Source: an uncultured Clostridium sp. (GTDB taxonomy: Bacteria > Bacillota > Clostridia > TANB77 > CAG-508). From it: a stretch of 62,159 bases of DNA. The notes under the pieces are model-generated. The model was not told the DNA's origin, did no database searches, and saw only the letters and a list, made by a program, of their open reading frames with translations. The DNA is taken from assembly GCA_946499885.1 (NCBI GenBank), contig CAMMTN010000009.1:1-62159 (forward strand). Reading direction: 5' to 3'. The position numbers were made by a program, and so were the translations under genes. This document shows positions 1-8,575 of this stretch, one piece after another. How positions within the stretch are numbered: the first letter of the stretch is position 1; each line of letters opens with the position of its first letter.

Positions 1-961
1 TTTCATCTGGTTTTATTTTAAATCTTTTTGTACATTCATTTTGTATTTCTGCTAAGTTAAACAAAAGTGGCGCATTCTCCTTTGTTTTGCTTTTCTTTAC
101 TTCTGTAACTAATGCTTTTTTTCCTTGAAGTGAAATTATAAAATCTTTTGCATCTTTTTCTTTCTTAAATCCTGCTTCGTTGTAAAGCTTTGGAGATTCA
201 AACATTTTAGATTCTTCATTTACTCTCCATTCAGCTTTTACAGATGAATTTTCTTTTCCAAATTCTCCTATTACCTTGTAATATGGTGTTTTGATAAAGT
301 TCCTAATTTCTCTTTCACGAGATACAATCATCCCTAAAACACAAGTCATAACTCTACCTACTGCAATGGAAATTTTATCTTCTTCTAATTCTTTTGCAAC
401 TCTTTTTCCATAAATTATGGATAATAATCTAGAAAAATTTATTCCTATCAAATAATCTTCTTTAGCCCTTAAATATGCAGAATCTGATAAGCTATCATAT
501 TCTGATAAATCTTTTGCCTCTTCTATTCCTCTTTTAATTTCTTCTTCAGTTTGAGAATCTATCCAAACTCTTCTTCTATTTTGTTTCTTTATACCTATTT
601 GATTTTCAACTAATCTAAAAATATATTCTCCTTCACGTCCAGAGTCAGTTGCAACATATACCGAATCTACATCTTCTCTAGATAATAAATTTTTAATTAC
701 ATTGTACTGCTTTTGCACACTTGGTATAACTTCATATTTATATTCTTTAGGCATAAAAGGAAGAGTATCTAGCCTCCAAAACTTTAATTTTTCGTCATAT
801 ACTTCCGGATATGACATAGTAACCAAGTGTCCAACACACCAGGTTACTATCCAATTTTCAGATTCTAAATACCCATCTTTTCTTGTTCCATTTATTTTTA
901 ATACTTTTGCAAATTCCATTGCTACTGATGGTTTCTCTGTTACAAGCATCTTTTTTGCCAT
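1..961 (-). CDS. topB: DNA topoisomerase III (TopB-type), 3' part beyond the window edge
   Basis: Type IA topoisomerase of the TopB branch, which passes single strands and decatenates DNA in the cytoplasm. The reading frame is open to base 1, so only the N-terminal part (about 320 residues) is present. It begins MAKKMLVTEKPS, has the Toprim acidic motif DSGREGEYIF near residue 107, and has the later type IA signature as VGRVMTCVLG, where most relatives have GRVQTPTL. The active-site tyrosine region must lie outside the window. I prefer the ATG at 961; an in-frame ATG at 988 has no ribosome binding site. A palindromic repeat (996-1118) lies just upstream. A main topA is present elsewhere in the window, so this is the second type IA enzyme. 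Whether it is a housekeeping copy or belongs to an integrated element cannot be told from here. Confidence 0.88.
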   Translation of the reverse strand, partial: MAKKMLVTEKPSVAMEFAKVLKINGTRKDGYLESENWIVTWCVGHLVTMSYPEVYDEKLKFWRLDTLPFMPKEYKYEVIPSVQKQYNVIKNLLSREDVDSVYVATDSGREGEYIFRLVENQIGIKKQNRRRVWIDSQTEEEIKRGIEEAKDLSEYDSLSDSAYLRAKEDYLIGINFSRLLSIIYGKRVAKELEEDKISIAVGRVMTCVLGMIVSREREIRNFIKTPYYKVIGEFGKENSSVKAEWRVNEESKMFESPKLYNEAGFKKEKDAKDFIISLQGKKALVTEVKKSKTKENAPLLFNLAEIQNECTKRFKIKPDE

Positions 962-995
962 TTTTACACCAGCCTTTTCATTAGACATAAGCTTA

Positions 996-1118
996 GTTGA
1001 AAAAGAATTAAATTTTGACTAGGAAAACAAGTTTGAAATTTATGAGGCGTACTTTGTGTACGCTCACTTAAATTTCAAATGAAGTTTGTGGGCGTCAAAA
1101 TTGTAATTCTTTTTCAAC
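996..1118. repeat. Nested palindromic repeat, copy 1
   Basis: Outer arms 996-1019 and 1094-1118 are near-complementary. Inside them lie CTAGG, inner arms 1031-1042 and 1069-1079, and a centre of two GTAC tetramers around a short loop. The right end abuts the stop codon of the minus-strand gene at 1122. The same architecture recurs at 14335-14461 and 29881-30004. It could be a transcript-end structure or a miniature mobile element. Confidence 0.75.
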
Positions 1119-1121
1119 GCT

Positions 1122-1958
1122 TTATTCAAATAACACTATATCCATTTTTGAAGTAAATTCATTATTTCCATAAGGATAAATAATATATAATTCTTCATTT
1201 GGTCCTAAGAAATATGAACCTGCATTATCTACATTATACATATCACTTGTCAAATCTCTTACAAATATTTGATTATATCCCATATCTTGAAGTGCCTCAT
1301 CTTCCTCGTTTGCTTTTGTTACCACTTCAATTATTTTATTATTTACTTCATCTTTATTAAGCTTTTTAATATTTATTAAATCTACTAAAGTAGCTTTAGT
1401 ATTAGTTGATAAATTATAATTATATGTCTGAATAATTACACGTTGTGCAGAAGTTCCTTCTTTTAGTGTAGATCTAATTATTAAAGATAAGATGTTATTA
1501 TTTACATAAGCTACATAATCAATTGTGTAAATCGTTTTATTTTCAGTATCTGTTTTTTGTAATATTTCATTTGCTTTATTTACAAAATTAGCCTGTGTAA
1601 TTTGATTTAAAGTAGTTGTTAACTCGTTTTTTATATTAATTACAGGTATGCTCATTTTTACTTCATAAGCATCACTAGTCTCTTCTATCTCATAAATTGA
1701 ATATACTATATCATTTTCATTATTTATTTTTTGTATTCCTGTAGTATCAAATCCTCCTAAATTTAAAGTATTCGTAAAAAGTTCATTAAACTCAGATTTA
1801 ATTTCATCTTGTGATTTTTCTAATACTTCATTTTGAACATTTTGGTTTGAAGTATTAGTACTATCATTACTATCTATAAATTGTGCATATATTCCTGCTA
1901 TTATGGCAAAAATACAAAATGTGCTTATTAATATATACATTATTTTTGGGTTCTTCAT
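1122..1958 (-). CDS. Secreted or membrane-anchored protein of unknown function
   Basis: I do not recognise this 278-residue protein. A short basic start (MKNPK) is followed by a single hydrophobic segment at about residues 5-25, then a Ser/Thr/Asn-rich linker (25-50) and a mixed alpha/beta exported domain. This suggests an uncleaved signal anchor or a signal peptide without a lipobox. There is no recognisable catalytic motif. AAAGGA lies 12 bases before the chosen ATG; nearby alternative ATGs are out of frame. It is divergent from clpE (281-bp gap) and ends beside a palindromic repeat that may serve as its terminator. Confidence 0.7.
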   Translation of the reverse strand: MKNPKIMYILISTFCIFAIIAGIYAQFIDSNDSTNTSNQNVQNEVLEKSQDEIKSEFNELFTNTLNLGGFDTTGIQKINNENDIVYSIYEIEETSDAYEVKMSIPVINIKNELTTTLNQITQANFVNKANEILQKTDTENKTIYTIDYVAYVNNNILSLIIRSTLKEGTSAQRVIIQTYNYNLSTNTKATLVDLINIKKLNKDEVNNKIIEVVTKANEEDEALQDMGYNQIFVRDLTSDMYNVDNAGSYFLGPNEELYIIYPYGNNEFTSKMDIVLFE

Positions 1959-2171
1959 CTTTCATTTCATTCCTTTCTGAGTTATACGTGTAACTTTTTT
2001 AATTTTACATTTTTTATTTCTACATATATAGTATACAACATAGCTTAACGAATTTCAATTATAATTATCAATATTATGTATTTTTATGTTACTATATAAT
2101 TATTTAAATAAGTCTAAAATATAGAAAACAATATATATTTATTATCAAAACATTATATACTAACATTTTTA

Positions 2172-2200
2172 TTGACTTTAAGCATATTTTAATGTATTAT
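2172..2200 (+). promoter_or_regulatory. Sigma-A-type promoter of clpE-pgsA
   Basis: TTGACT (2172-2177), a 17-base spacer, then TATTAT (2195-2200), followed by a GGAG ribosome binding site at 2227-2230. I see no CtsR direct repeat (GGTCAAA type) overlapping it, so heat-shock control by CtsR is not supported by the sequence. Confidence 0.7.
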
Positions 2201-2239
2201 ATATTATGTATAAAAACGTAAATAAAGGAGATATATATA

Positions 2240-4561
2240 ATGTTATGTTCAGACTGTAAAAAAAATAATGCAGTTGTTTTTGTTAATAAAAAAGATACTG
2301 ACGGAAAAAACACTTTAGAGGGTTATTGTTATGATTGTGCTAAAAAAAGAGGTATTAACCCTATTGATAGTCTAATGAAACAAGCTAATCTTTCAGAAGA
2401 TGATTTAAATAATATGTCACAGCAATTTGAATCAATGTTCAAAGATATGTCTGAAAATATGAACTTTCAAACTTTACAAGAAGATTCTAATGATTCGTAT
2501 AATTCAGATGATACAAATAAGGGAATACAATTTGGTGCTATTCCTTTAGGTTCTATATTTTCTAATATGTTTGGAAACACTGAAAACTCTACTAATTCTG
2601 ACGAAAGTTCATCTGGAAAGAAAAAAGTTAAAGTAGATAAAAAGAATCCTAAAAAAAGAAAAACTTTAGAAACTTTTGGAACTAATTTAACTTCAAAAGC
2701 TAAAAATAATGAGTTAGATGCTGTTATAGGTAGAGATAAAGAAATTGAAAGAATTATTCAAATTTTAAACAGACGCTCTAAAAATAATCCATGCCTTATA
2801 GGAGAACCTGGTGTCGGTAAAACTGCTATAGCACATGGACTAGCCATTAGAATTGCAGAGGGTACAGTACCAGCTAAACTATTAAATAAAGAAGTATATC
2901 TTTTAGATATGACTGCTGTTATTGCTGGAACTCAATTTAGAGGTCAATTTGAAGCTAGAATGAAATCAATTATTGATGAATGTAAATCATTAGGAAATAT
3001 AATTTTGGTTATTGATGAAATTCATAATATCATTGGTGCTGGAGATGCAGAGCATGCTATGAATGCTGCAAATATTTTAAAACCATCTCTTGCAAATGGT
3101 GAAATTCAGTTAGTTGGAACTACTACTTTAAAAGAATACAGAAAATACATAGAAAAAGATACTGCTTTAGAAAGAAGATTTCAACCTGTAATAGTTGCTG
3201 AGCCATCTATTACAGATACAATTGATATATTAGAAGGAATAAAAAAATACTATGAAGATTATCATAAAGTAAGAATTTCAACAGATGTTATTAAACAAGC
3301 TGTTATAATGTCTGAAAAATATATTCATGATAGATTTTTGCCTGATAAAGCAATAGATATTTTAGATGAAGCATGTTCTAGAATAAATTTAAATAATAAA
3401 GATTTGTATGAATTAGAAGTTTTAAAAAATGACCTTGCTAAAGTTCAAGAAGAAAAAGAAGAAGCAGCATCAGCTGATTCTACAGAAGATTATCAAAAAG
3501 CTGCTGAACTTAAAACTAAAGAATGTGCACTAACTGAAAAAATAGATGCACTAACTAAAAAATTGCAATTAACTAATTTAACTGTTCAAGATATAGCAGA
3601 AGTTATTGAAAGTTGGACTAAAATTCCTGTAAAAAAAATAACTGAAGCAGAAACTTTAAAACTATTAAATTTAGAAAATAATCTTCATAAAAGGGTAATT
3701 GGTCAAGATGAGGCTGTTGAAGCTGTCTCTCGTGCTATTAGAAGAAATAGAGCAGGACTAAAAAGTACAAAAAGACCACCTTCATTTATATTTGTAGGGC
3801 CTACTGGAGTTGGTAAAACTGAGCTTGCAAAATCACTTTCTTATGAAATGTTTGGTAATGAAGATTCAATAATAAGAATTGATATGTCTGAATATATGGA
3901 AAGCCACTCTACTTCTAAGCTTATTGGTTCTCCTCCAGGATATGTTGGTTATGATGATGCAGGGCAACTTACTGAAAAAGTAAAAAGAAATCCATATTCT
4001 ATTGTACTTTTAGACGAGATTGAAAAAGCTCATCCAGATGTATTTAATATATTGCTTCAAGTTTTAGATGATGGAAGACTTACAGATTCACAAGGAAATA
4101 CAGTAAGCTTTGAAAATACAATAATTATAATGACATCAAATGCTGGTTCAAATTTAAATACAAATTCTATAGGCTTTGGTGGAAATCAAGTAAATAATAA
4201 TGCAATAATGAATGCATTAAAAGATACTTTTAGACCAGAATTTTTAAATAGAGTGGATGAAATTGTAGTATTTAAACAATTATCAAATGAAGAATTAGTA
4301 AAAATAGTTGATTTAATGCTAAATGATACTAGAAAAGCTCTTATCGATAAAGATATTACTTTAGAAATATCTATTGAAGCTAAAAAATTCTTATTAGAAA
4401 AAGGTACTGATATTAAATATGGTGCAAGACCTTTAAGACGTGCTATACAAAGATATCTTGAGGATGAACTTTCTGATATGATTTTAAAAGGTGAATTAAT
4501 TAATGGTAATACAGTTAATGTAACTTTTGATAAAGATAAACTAAGTTTTGAAGTAAAATAA
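2240..4561 (+). CDS. clpE: ClpE-type AAA+ unfoldase (Clp ATPase with N-terminal zinc finger)
   Basis: Hsp100/Clp unfoldase that feeds proteins to ClpP or remodels aggregates in the cytosol. Residues 1-40 hold a zinc-finger-like CxxC...CxxC pair (CSDC and CYDC), the mark of ClpE rather than ClpC or ClpB. An acidic/Asn-rich linker follows, then AAA domain 1 with Walker A GEPGVGKTA near residue 190 and a short middle region around residues 390-460. AAA domain 2 has GPTGVGKTE near residue 518, and a C-terminal small domain ends the protein. At 773 residues it is somewhat longer than the usual ClpE (about 700) because of the N-terminal linker. It is followed after 18 bases by pgsA, probably in one transcript. 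Confidence 0.88.
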   Translation: MLCSDCKKNNAVVFVNKKDTDGKNTLEGYCYDCAKKRGINPIDSLMKQANLSEDDLNNMSQQFESMFKDMSENMNFQTLQEDSNDSYNSDDTNKGIQFGAIPLGSIFSNMFGNTENSTNSDESSSGKKKVKVDKKNPKKRKTLETFGTNLTSKAKNNELDAVIGRDKEIERIIQILNRRSKNNPCLIGEPGVGKTAIAHGLAIRIAEGTVPAKLLNKEVYLLDMTAVIAGTQFRGQFEARMKSIIDECKSLGNIILVIDEIHNIIGAGDAEHAMNAANILKPSLANGEIQLVGTTTLKEYRKYIEKDTALERRFQPVIVAEPSITDTIDILEGIKKYYEDYHKVRISTDVIKQAVIMSEKYIHDRFLPDKAIDILDEACSRINLNNKDLYELEVLKNDLAKVQEEKEEAASADSTEDYQKAAELKTKECALTEKIDALTKKLQLTNLTVQDIAEVIESWTKIPVKKITEAETLKLLNLENNLHKRVIGQDEAVEAVSRAIRRNRAGLKSTKRPPSFIFVGPTGVGKTELAKSLSYEMFGNEDSIIRIDMSEYMESHSTSKLIGSPPGYVGYDDAGQLTEKVKRNPYSIVLLDEIEKAHPDVFNILLQVLDDGRLTDSQGNTVSFENTIIIMTSNAGSNLNTNSIGFGGNQVNNNAIMNALKDTFRPEFLNRVDEIVVFKQLSNEELVKIVDLMLNDTRKALIDKDITLEISIEAKKFLLEKGTDIKYGARPLRRAIQRYLEDELSDMILKGELINGNTVNVTFDKDKLSFEVK

Positions 4562-4579
4562 TTTAAAGGAGTAAAATAT

Positions 4580-5152
4580 ATGTTAAAACACATTCCAAAT
4601 GCACTAACAATTGTAAGATTTTTCTTAATTCCATTTATAGTATATTTTATAATTACAGGTCAGTATATAGCTGCTTTTGTTATGCTTACTGTTTCTGGAT
4701 TAACTGATATATTAGATGGACTTATAGCAAGAAAATTTAATTTTATAACAAACTTTGGAAAACTAATAGATCCATTAGCAGACAAAACAACACAAGTTTC
4801 TGTACTTGCCTCACTTACTTTTAAAGGGATAATCCCTCTTTGGATATTGTTAATAGTATTTTTAAAAGAATTTATAATGGTATCAGGAGCTTCTTTCCTT
4901 TATGGAAAAAAACTTGTAGTTTCTAGTAGATGGTATGGAAAACTTGCAACAGTATTATTCTATGTTGCAATAGTTGCTTCACTATTTATAGAATATTGGA
5001 ATACTTCAATAAATCCTACTTCACCATTAATTAGTTTTGATAATTATATATATTATCTATCAATTTTGACAACAGTATTTTCACTTATTATGTATTTTAA
5101 GCAATTCTATCAAGATGGATACTTAAAAAAGGAAAATTTAAAAATAGAATAG
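4580..5152 (+). CDS. pgsA: CDP-diacylglycerol-glycerol-3-phosphate 3-phosphatidyltransferase
   Basis: Integral membrane enzyme making phosphatidylglycerol-phosphate from CDP-diacylglycerol and glycerol-3-phosphate, the committed step to phosphatidylglycerol. The CDP-alcohol phosphotransferase signature DG-x2-AR-x8-G-x3-D-x3-D is intact, from DGLIAR at about residue 44 to GKLIDPLAD. The 190-residue length and several membrane segments are typical. A good ribosome binding site (AAAGGAG) lies upstream. It sits directly behind clpE and ends seven bases before a large perfect palindrome. Confidence 0.92.
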   Translation: MLKHIPNALTIVRFFLIPFIVYFIITGQYIAAFVMLTVSGLTDILDGLIARKFNFITNFGKLIDPLADKTTQVSVLASLTFKGIIPLWILLIVFLKEFIMVSGASFLYGKKLVVSSRWYGKLATVLFYVAIVASLFIEYWNTSINPTSPLISFDNYIYYLSILTTVFSLIMYFKQFYQDGYLKKENLKIE

Positions 5153-5158
5153 ACTAAA

Positions 5159-5229
5159 AGGGTGAACAAAGGGGACGTTCCTTAAAGTTCAATTTATGAA
5201 CTTTAAGGAACGTCCCCTTTGTTCACCCT
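5159..5229. repeat. Perfect REP-like palindrome between convergent genes
   Basis: Two perfectly complementary 32-base arms (5159-5190 and 5198-5229) surround a 7-base loop, and each contains GGGGACGTTCCTT. That GC-rich word is much richer than the surrounding DNA. It resembles the REP-type palindromes associated with Y1 (RAYT/IS200-like) transposases in Clostridia. No such transposase is in the window. It lies between the 3' ends of pgsA and the BofC-like gene, and could terminate both. Confidence 0.8.
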
Positions 5230-5239
5230 TTGTTCATGT

Positions 5240-5845
5240 TCACTCGTAATCTTCTAAAAATTCAACTAGATTAGTATATCCTATTATTTCTACTCCTGCT
5301 TTTAAATTTTCTATATCTGTTTCAGGTAAATATAATGTTGATATTTCTGTATCTTCTTTTAATGTTTTTATCCCATATTCATCCACTGTGTAAATTCCTA
5401 TTACTCCATTATGCTCTTGTACAAAATAATGTTCTCCACAATTTCCACTAGATGTTTTATATAAAATTATTTGTGTAGGTGAATATTCTTCTATATTCCA
5501 ATCTGGAAACATTTTTTTTACATCTTCCTCTTTTTTATTCACCAATTCTTCTGGTATGTCTCCACTTTTTCTTATTAAATGATCACAATCTTCATAATAA
5601 GTTTTTTTTATAATAATTGCATTTGGTGAAATAGTACTTTCACTTACCGAAGTTTCAATACTTTTTATTGTATTTTGAATGCCATTTTCTTTCTCCGTAT
5701 TTGAATTATAAGCTAATTCTTTTTCGCTTAACATATCAATTCTTTCTGTCTTATTTTTATTTTCAGAATACATTGCAATACCTATTCCTATTAATAATCC
5801 CAGTATTATAACTAAAATTACACTTATTATCCACTTTTTATCCAT
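5240..5845 (-). CDS. Membrane-anchored protein with BofC C-terminal-like domain
   Basis: 201 residues: a transmembrane anchor at 6-26, a low-complexity linker (about 27-75), then an extracytoplasmic domain. Its motifs (VKKMFPDW, SPTQIILYK, GNCGEHYFV, GVIGIYTVDEYG) match my recollection of the BofC C-terminal domain family. In Bacillus, BofC acts in the intermembrane space of the developing spore and inhibits SpoIVB. Here the N-terminal BofC domain is replaced by an anchor, so the exact role is inferred only. AAGGTG precedes the ATG at a good distance. It is a single gene, convergent with pgsA. Confidence 0.68.
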   Translation of the reverse strand: MDKKWIISVILVIILGLLIGIGIAMYSENKNKTERIDMLSEKELAYNSNTEKENGIQNTIKSIETSVSESTISPNAIIIKKTYYEDCDHLIRKSGDIPEELVNKKEEDVKKMFPDWNIEEYSPTQIILYKTSSGNCGEHYFVQEHNGVIGIYTVDEYGIKTLKEDTEISTLYLPETDIENLKAGVEIIGYTNLVEFLEDYE

Positions 5846-5947
5846 ACTAATTCACACCTTCTAATAATTAATTTAATATTAGTATGATATTTTTTAGAAA
5901 ATTTATACATTTCTATATAATTTAATTGTTTATCATATAATAAATAA

Positions 5948-8425
5948 TTAATATACTGTATTAATTGTCATTCTTTTATCTTTTAATTTTATTTTAATTT
6001 CTCCATTTAAGTCTGTTCTATATATTTTTGTTCCGTATATAATTTAATCTATTCAATACAGTTTCGTTTGGATGTCCAAAATTATTATTTTCTCCTACAC
6101 CTATTAAAGCTATCTTAGGATTTACTAATTTTAAAAATTCATTTATGCTTGAGGTTTTAGAACCATGATGAGCTATTTTTATTACTGTTGCTTTTAATTT
6201 TTCAGTTTCTTTATATAACGCAATTAATCTTTTTTCTGCTATCTCTTCTATATCTCCCGTAAATAACATTGTAAATCCCAAACTATAAAACTTTGCTACT
6301 ATTGAATTATTATTTAATATATTTTCACTTATCAACTCTTCTTCTGGGAATAATATCTCAAAATATGAATATTTATCTATTTTTAAATAATCTCCTTTTT
6401 TTATTACTATTACGTTTATATTGTTTTTAGTAACCATTTCTCTAAATTTACTTAAATTTTCTGATTCCTTACCTTGCATAGAAATAATTATATTTTTTAC
6501 TTTCAAATTTTCCATAATATAAAATAAGCCGTCCGTATATGATCACTATCAAAATGAGATATAATCATATAATCTATTGTAGTTATTCTTCTTGCTAATA
6601 AATATGGTAAAAGTGTTTTTTCCCCTACATCAAAATTTCCAAATTCACTGCCTCCTCCATCTATTAAAATATTTTTATTTTCTGGTGTTTGTATTAAAGT
6701 ACAATCTCCTTGTCCTACATCTACAAAATATATTCTTAGACTGTTTGGAATTAAATTAGAAATAAAATAAATTGATATAACTATTATAATTACAATTGCA
6801 ATGATTTTATATTTATTTGTATAAAGCCAACTTAAATATTTTAATATTATTGTTATTTTTCTTTTATTATATATTACAAATACTATTAAATAATATATAA
6901 TACATTCTATCAAATATGGTGTTTTTATATAAATCGATGAACCTGGAATTAATGATGATATTTCTGAAATTTTTAATAGTATGCTAAGAAAAAAATTTAA
7001 AAATATTCCTAAAAATTGTGCTATAGGAAAGCATACTAATGAAATAAAATATACAATAAATCCAAATATTGTTACTATTTCCATAATTGGACCTGCTAAT
7101 ATATTTGAAATCCAAAAAGTAAATGATACAGTACTAAAAGAATATGCCATAATTGGTATAATGATTATATTAGCAGATGATGTTATACTAAATGCATTTA
7201 TTACATATTTTAGTATTACATAAAATAGTCTTTTTACTCTATATTTGCTTATTTTCAGTATTTCATTTGAAATCGAAGCACAGCTTTCGTTTATTTCAAC
7301 ATCCCCATTTTCTTGTAAATTTATTTTTTCGTTTGTTACTTTATTTATTAAATTATATAATTTTTGAGTTAAAGGAGTCCCTAAAAAGATTATACCTATT
7401 GTTCCTGCATAAGATAGCAAAAATCCTAAATCTGTTATTAAATAAGGATTATATATTAATATTATTAATGACGATATTCCCAAATTATTTATTGTATCAG
7501 ACTTTTTATAGAATAGACTTGCTGTAAGTATTAAAGTACCCATTATACTTGCTCTAATTACCGAAGCAGTAAAGCCAGTAAGTGCCATGAAAAATACTAA
7601 AAATCCTATTGTAAAAATTTTAGTAAATCTTTTACTTGCTTTTCCTAATAATAATGCTAAAGCTGAAATAATATATGTTATATGTGAACCTGATATTGCA
7701 AGCATATGTGTTAAATTACTGACTTTAAAATTGTTTTCTATTTCTTCTGATATATTATCTCTATCTCCTATTAATATTCCTATACATAAAGCAGTTTCAT
7801 CATCTCCAAGTATTTTAAACAAATTATTTTTAATACTTTTTTGTACTATATTCAAAAGTTTTTCTATAAAACTCAATTTATTATTTTCTATTATTTTAAT
7901 TTTGTCAGTTTCTATAGTTCCATAAATTTTTTTAGTTTTTAAATATGCTTTATAATCAAAACCTCTGTAGTTTCTAGCACTATCAGATTTTTCTACTTGA
8001 GTTGTTATTTCTATTTCGTCCCCAACTTTAATAGTATTTTTTTTATTATTTGTTTTCTTGAAATTCAATATTAATTTTGTATTATTGTATTTATTATCAT
8101 TATTAATTGTCTCTACCCTTAAAGTATACACATATTTATACTCTTTTTCTTGTAACTCTTCTATAATTATTCCCTTTATCTTTACTTCATCATTTATCTC
8201 TTTGTATTTATTTTCATAATTCACATCTAAAGTTCTTATATATATAAATCCCGTAAGAGTAATTATAAGAAAAGATATATATATTATTTTTTTGCTAAAT
8301 AAATATATTCCAACAGAAAATAGTATTATTAATAAACATAAAAAGACTATATTAATTTTCAAATATAGTCCAATCAATATTCCTATCATATAAAAAATAG
8401 AAGCAATACAAATTGGTCTTTTTAT
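5948..8425 (-). CDS. comEC: ComEC/Rec2 DNA-uptake channel, needs three +1 shifts at CGG codons
   Basis: Polytopic membrane protein that carries single-stranded DNA across the membrane during transformation. It has an N-terminal DUF4131-like region, the competence domain with many membrane segments (about residues 180-530), and a C-terminal metallo-beta-lactamase domain (FVDVGQGDCT, then HFDSDH). The plain reading breaks at CGG codons. Skipping the C at 6535 and again at 6531 gives HFDSDHIGGLFYIMENL, the family motif. A third skip at 6035 restores the usual tail GTKIYRTDLNGEI and ends at TAA 5948-5950. The merged protein has about 824 residues. The first ATG (8389) has no ribosome binding site. 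An in-frame ATA at 8425, seven bases after AAAGGGTG, gives MKRPI, the usual ComEC start, so I extend to it. Without recoding this is a pseudogene. Confidence 0.82.
6033..6035 (-). other. CGG +1 shift site 3 in comEC
   Basis: The zero-frame codon order is TAT ATA CGG AAC, and it runs to a TAG eight codons later. Dropping the C reads ATA GGA ACA AAA and continues 28 codons to a TAA with the family's C-terminal sequence. The required Gly matches the expected NYIGTKIYRTD. Confidence 0.85.
6529..6535 (-). other. Two CGG +1 shift sites in comEC, six bases apart
   Basis: GAT CAT ATA CGG ACG is the zero frame, with CGG at 6535-6533. Skipping its C gives GGA CGG, bringing a second CGG (6531-6529) into frame. 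Skipping that C too gives GGC TTA TTT and the homologous frame. One skip alone leads to a non-homologous frame; both are needed, and both encode the conserved Gly-Gly of the DHxGG motif. Confidence 0.87.
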
Positions 8426-8575
8426 ATTATTTCACCCTTTCATTTGCCCCCGTTTTATAAAAAATCTAAACAATCATCTTGATTTGTTAAAATACTCTCT
8501 GTACAAAAGTATACCTCTGCTTTTTAACTAAATTTTACCTTGCAATATCCGCTTATATTTTTTACAGATAAAATT

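Noticed and set aside
2161-2240. CtsR operator before clpE
   Set aside because: No GGTCAAA-type direct repeat is present near the promoter.
6018-8389. comEC as an ordinary pseudogene broken by two frameshifts
   Set aside because: All breaks coincide with in-frame CGG codons and share one form with unrelated genes; skipping C at each rebuilds family motifs. Recoding, or a systematic sequencing artefact at CGG, explains this better than decay.
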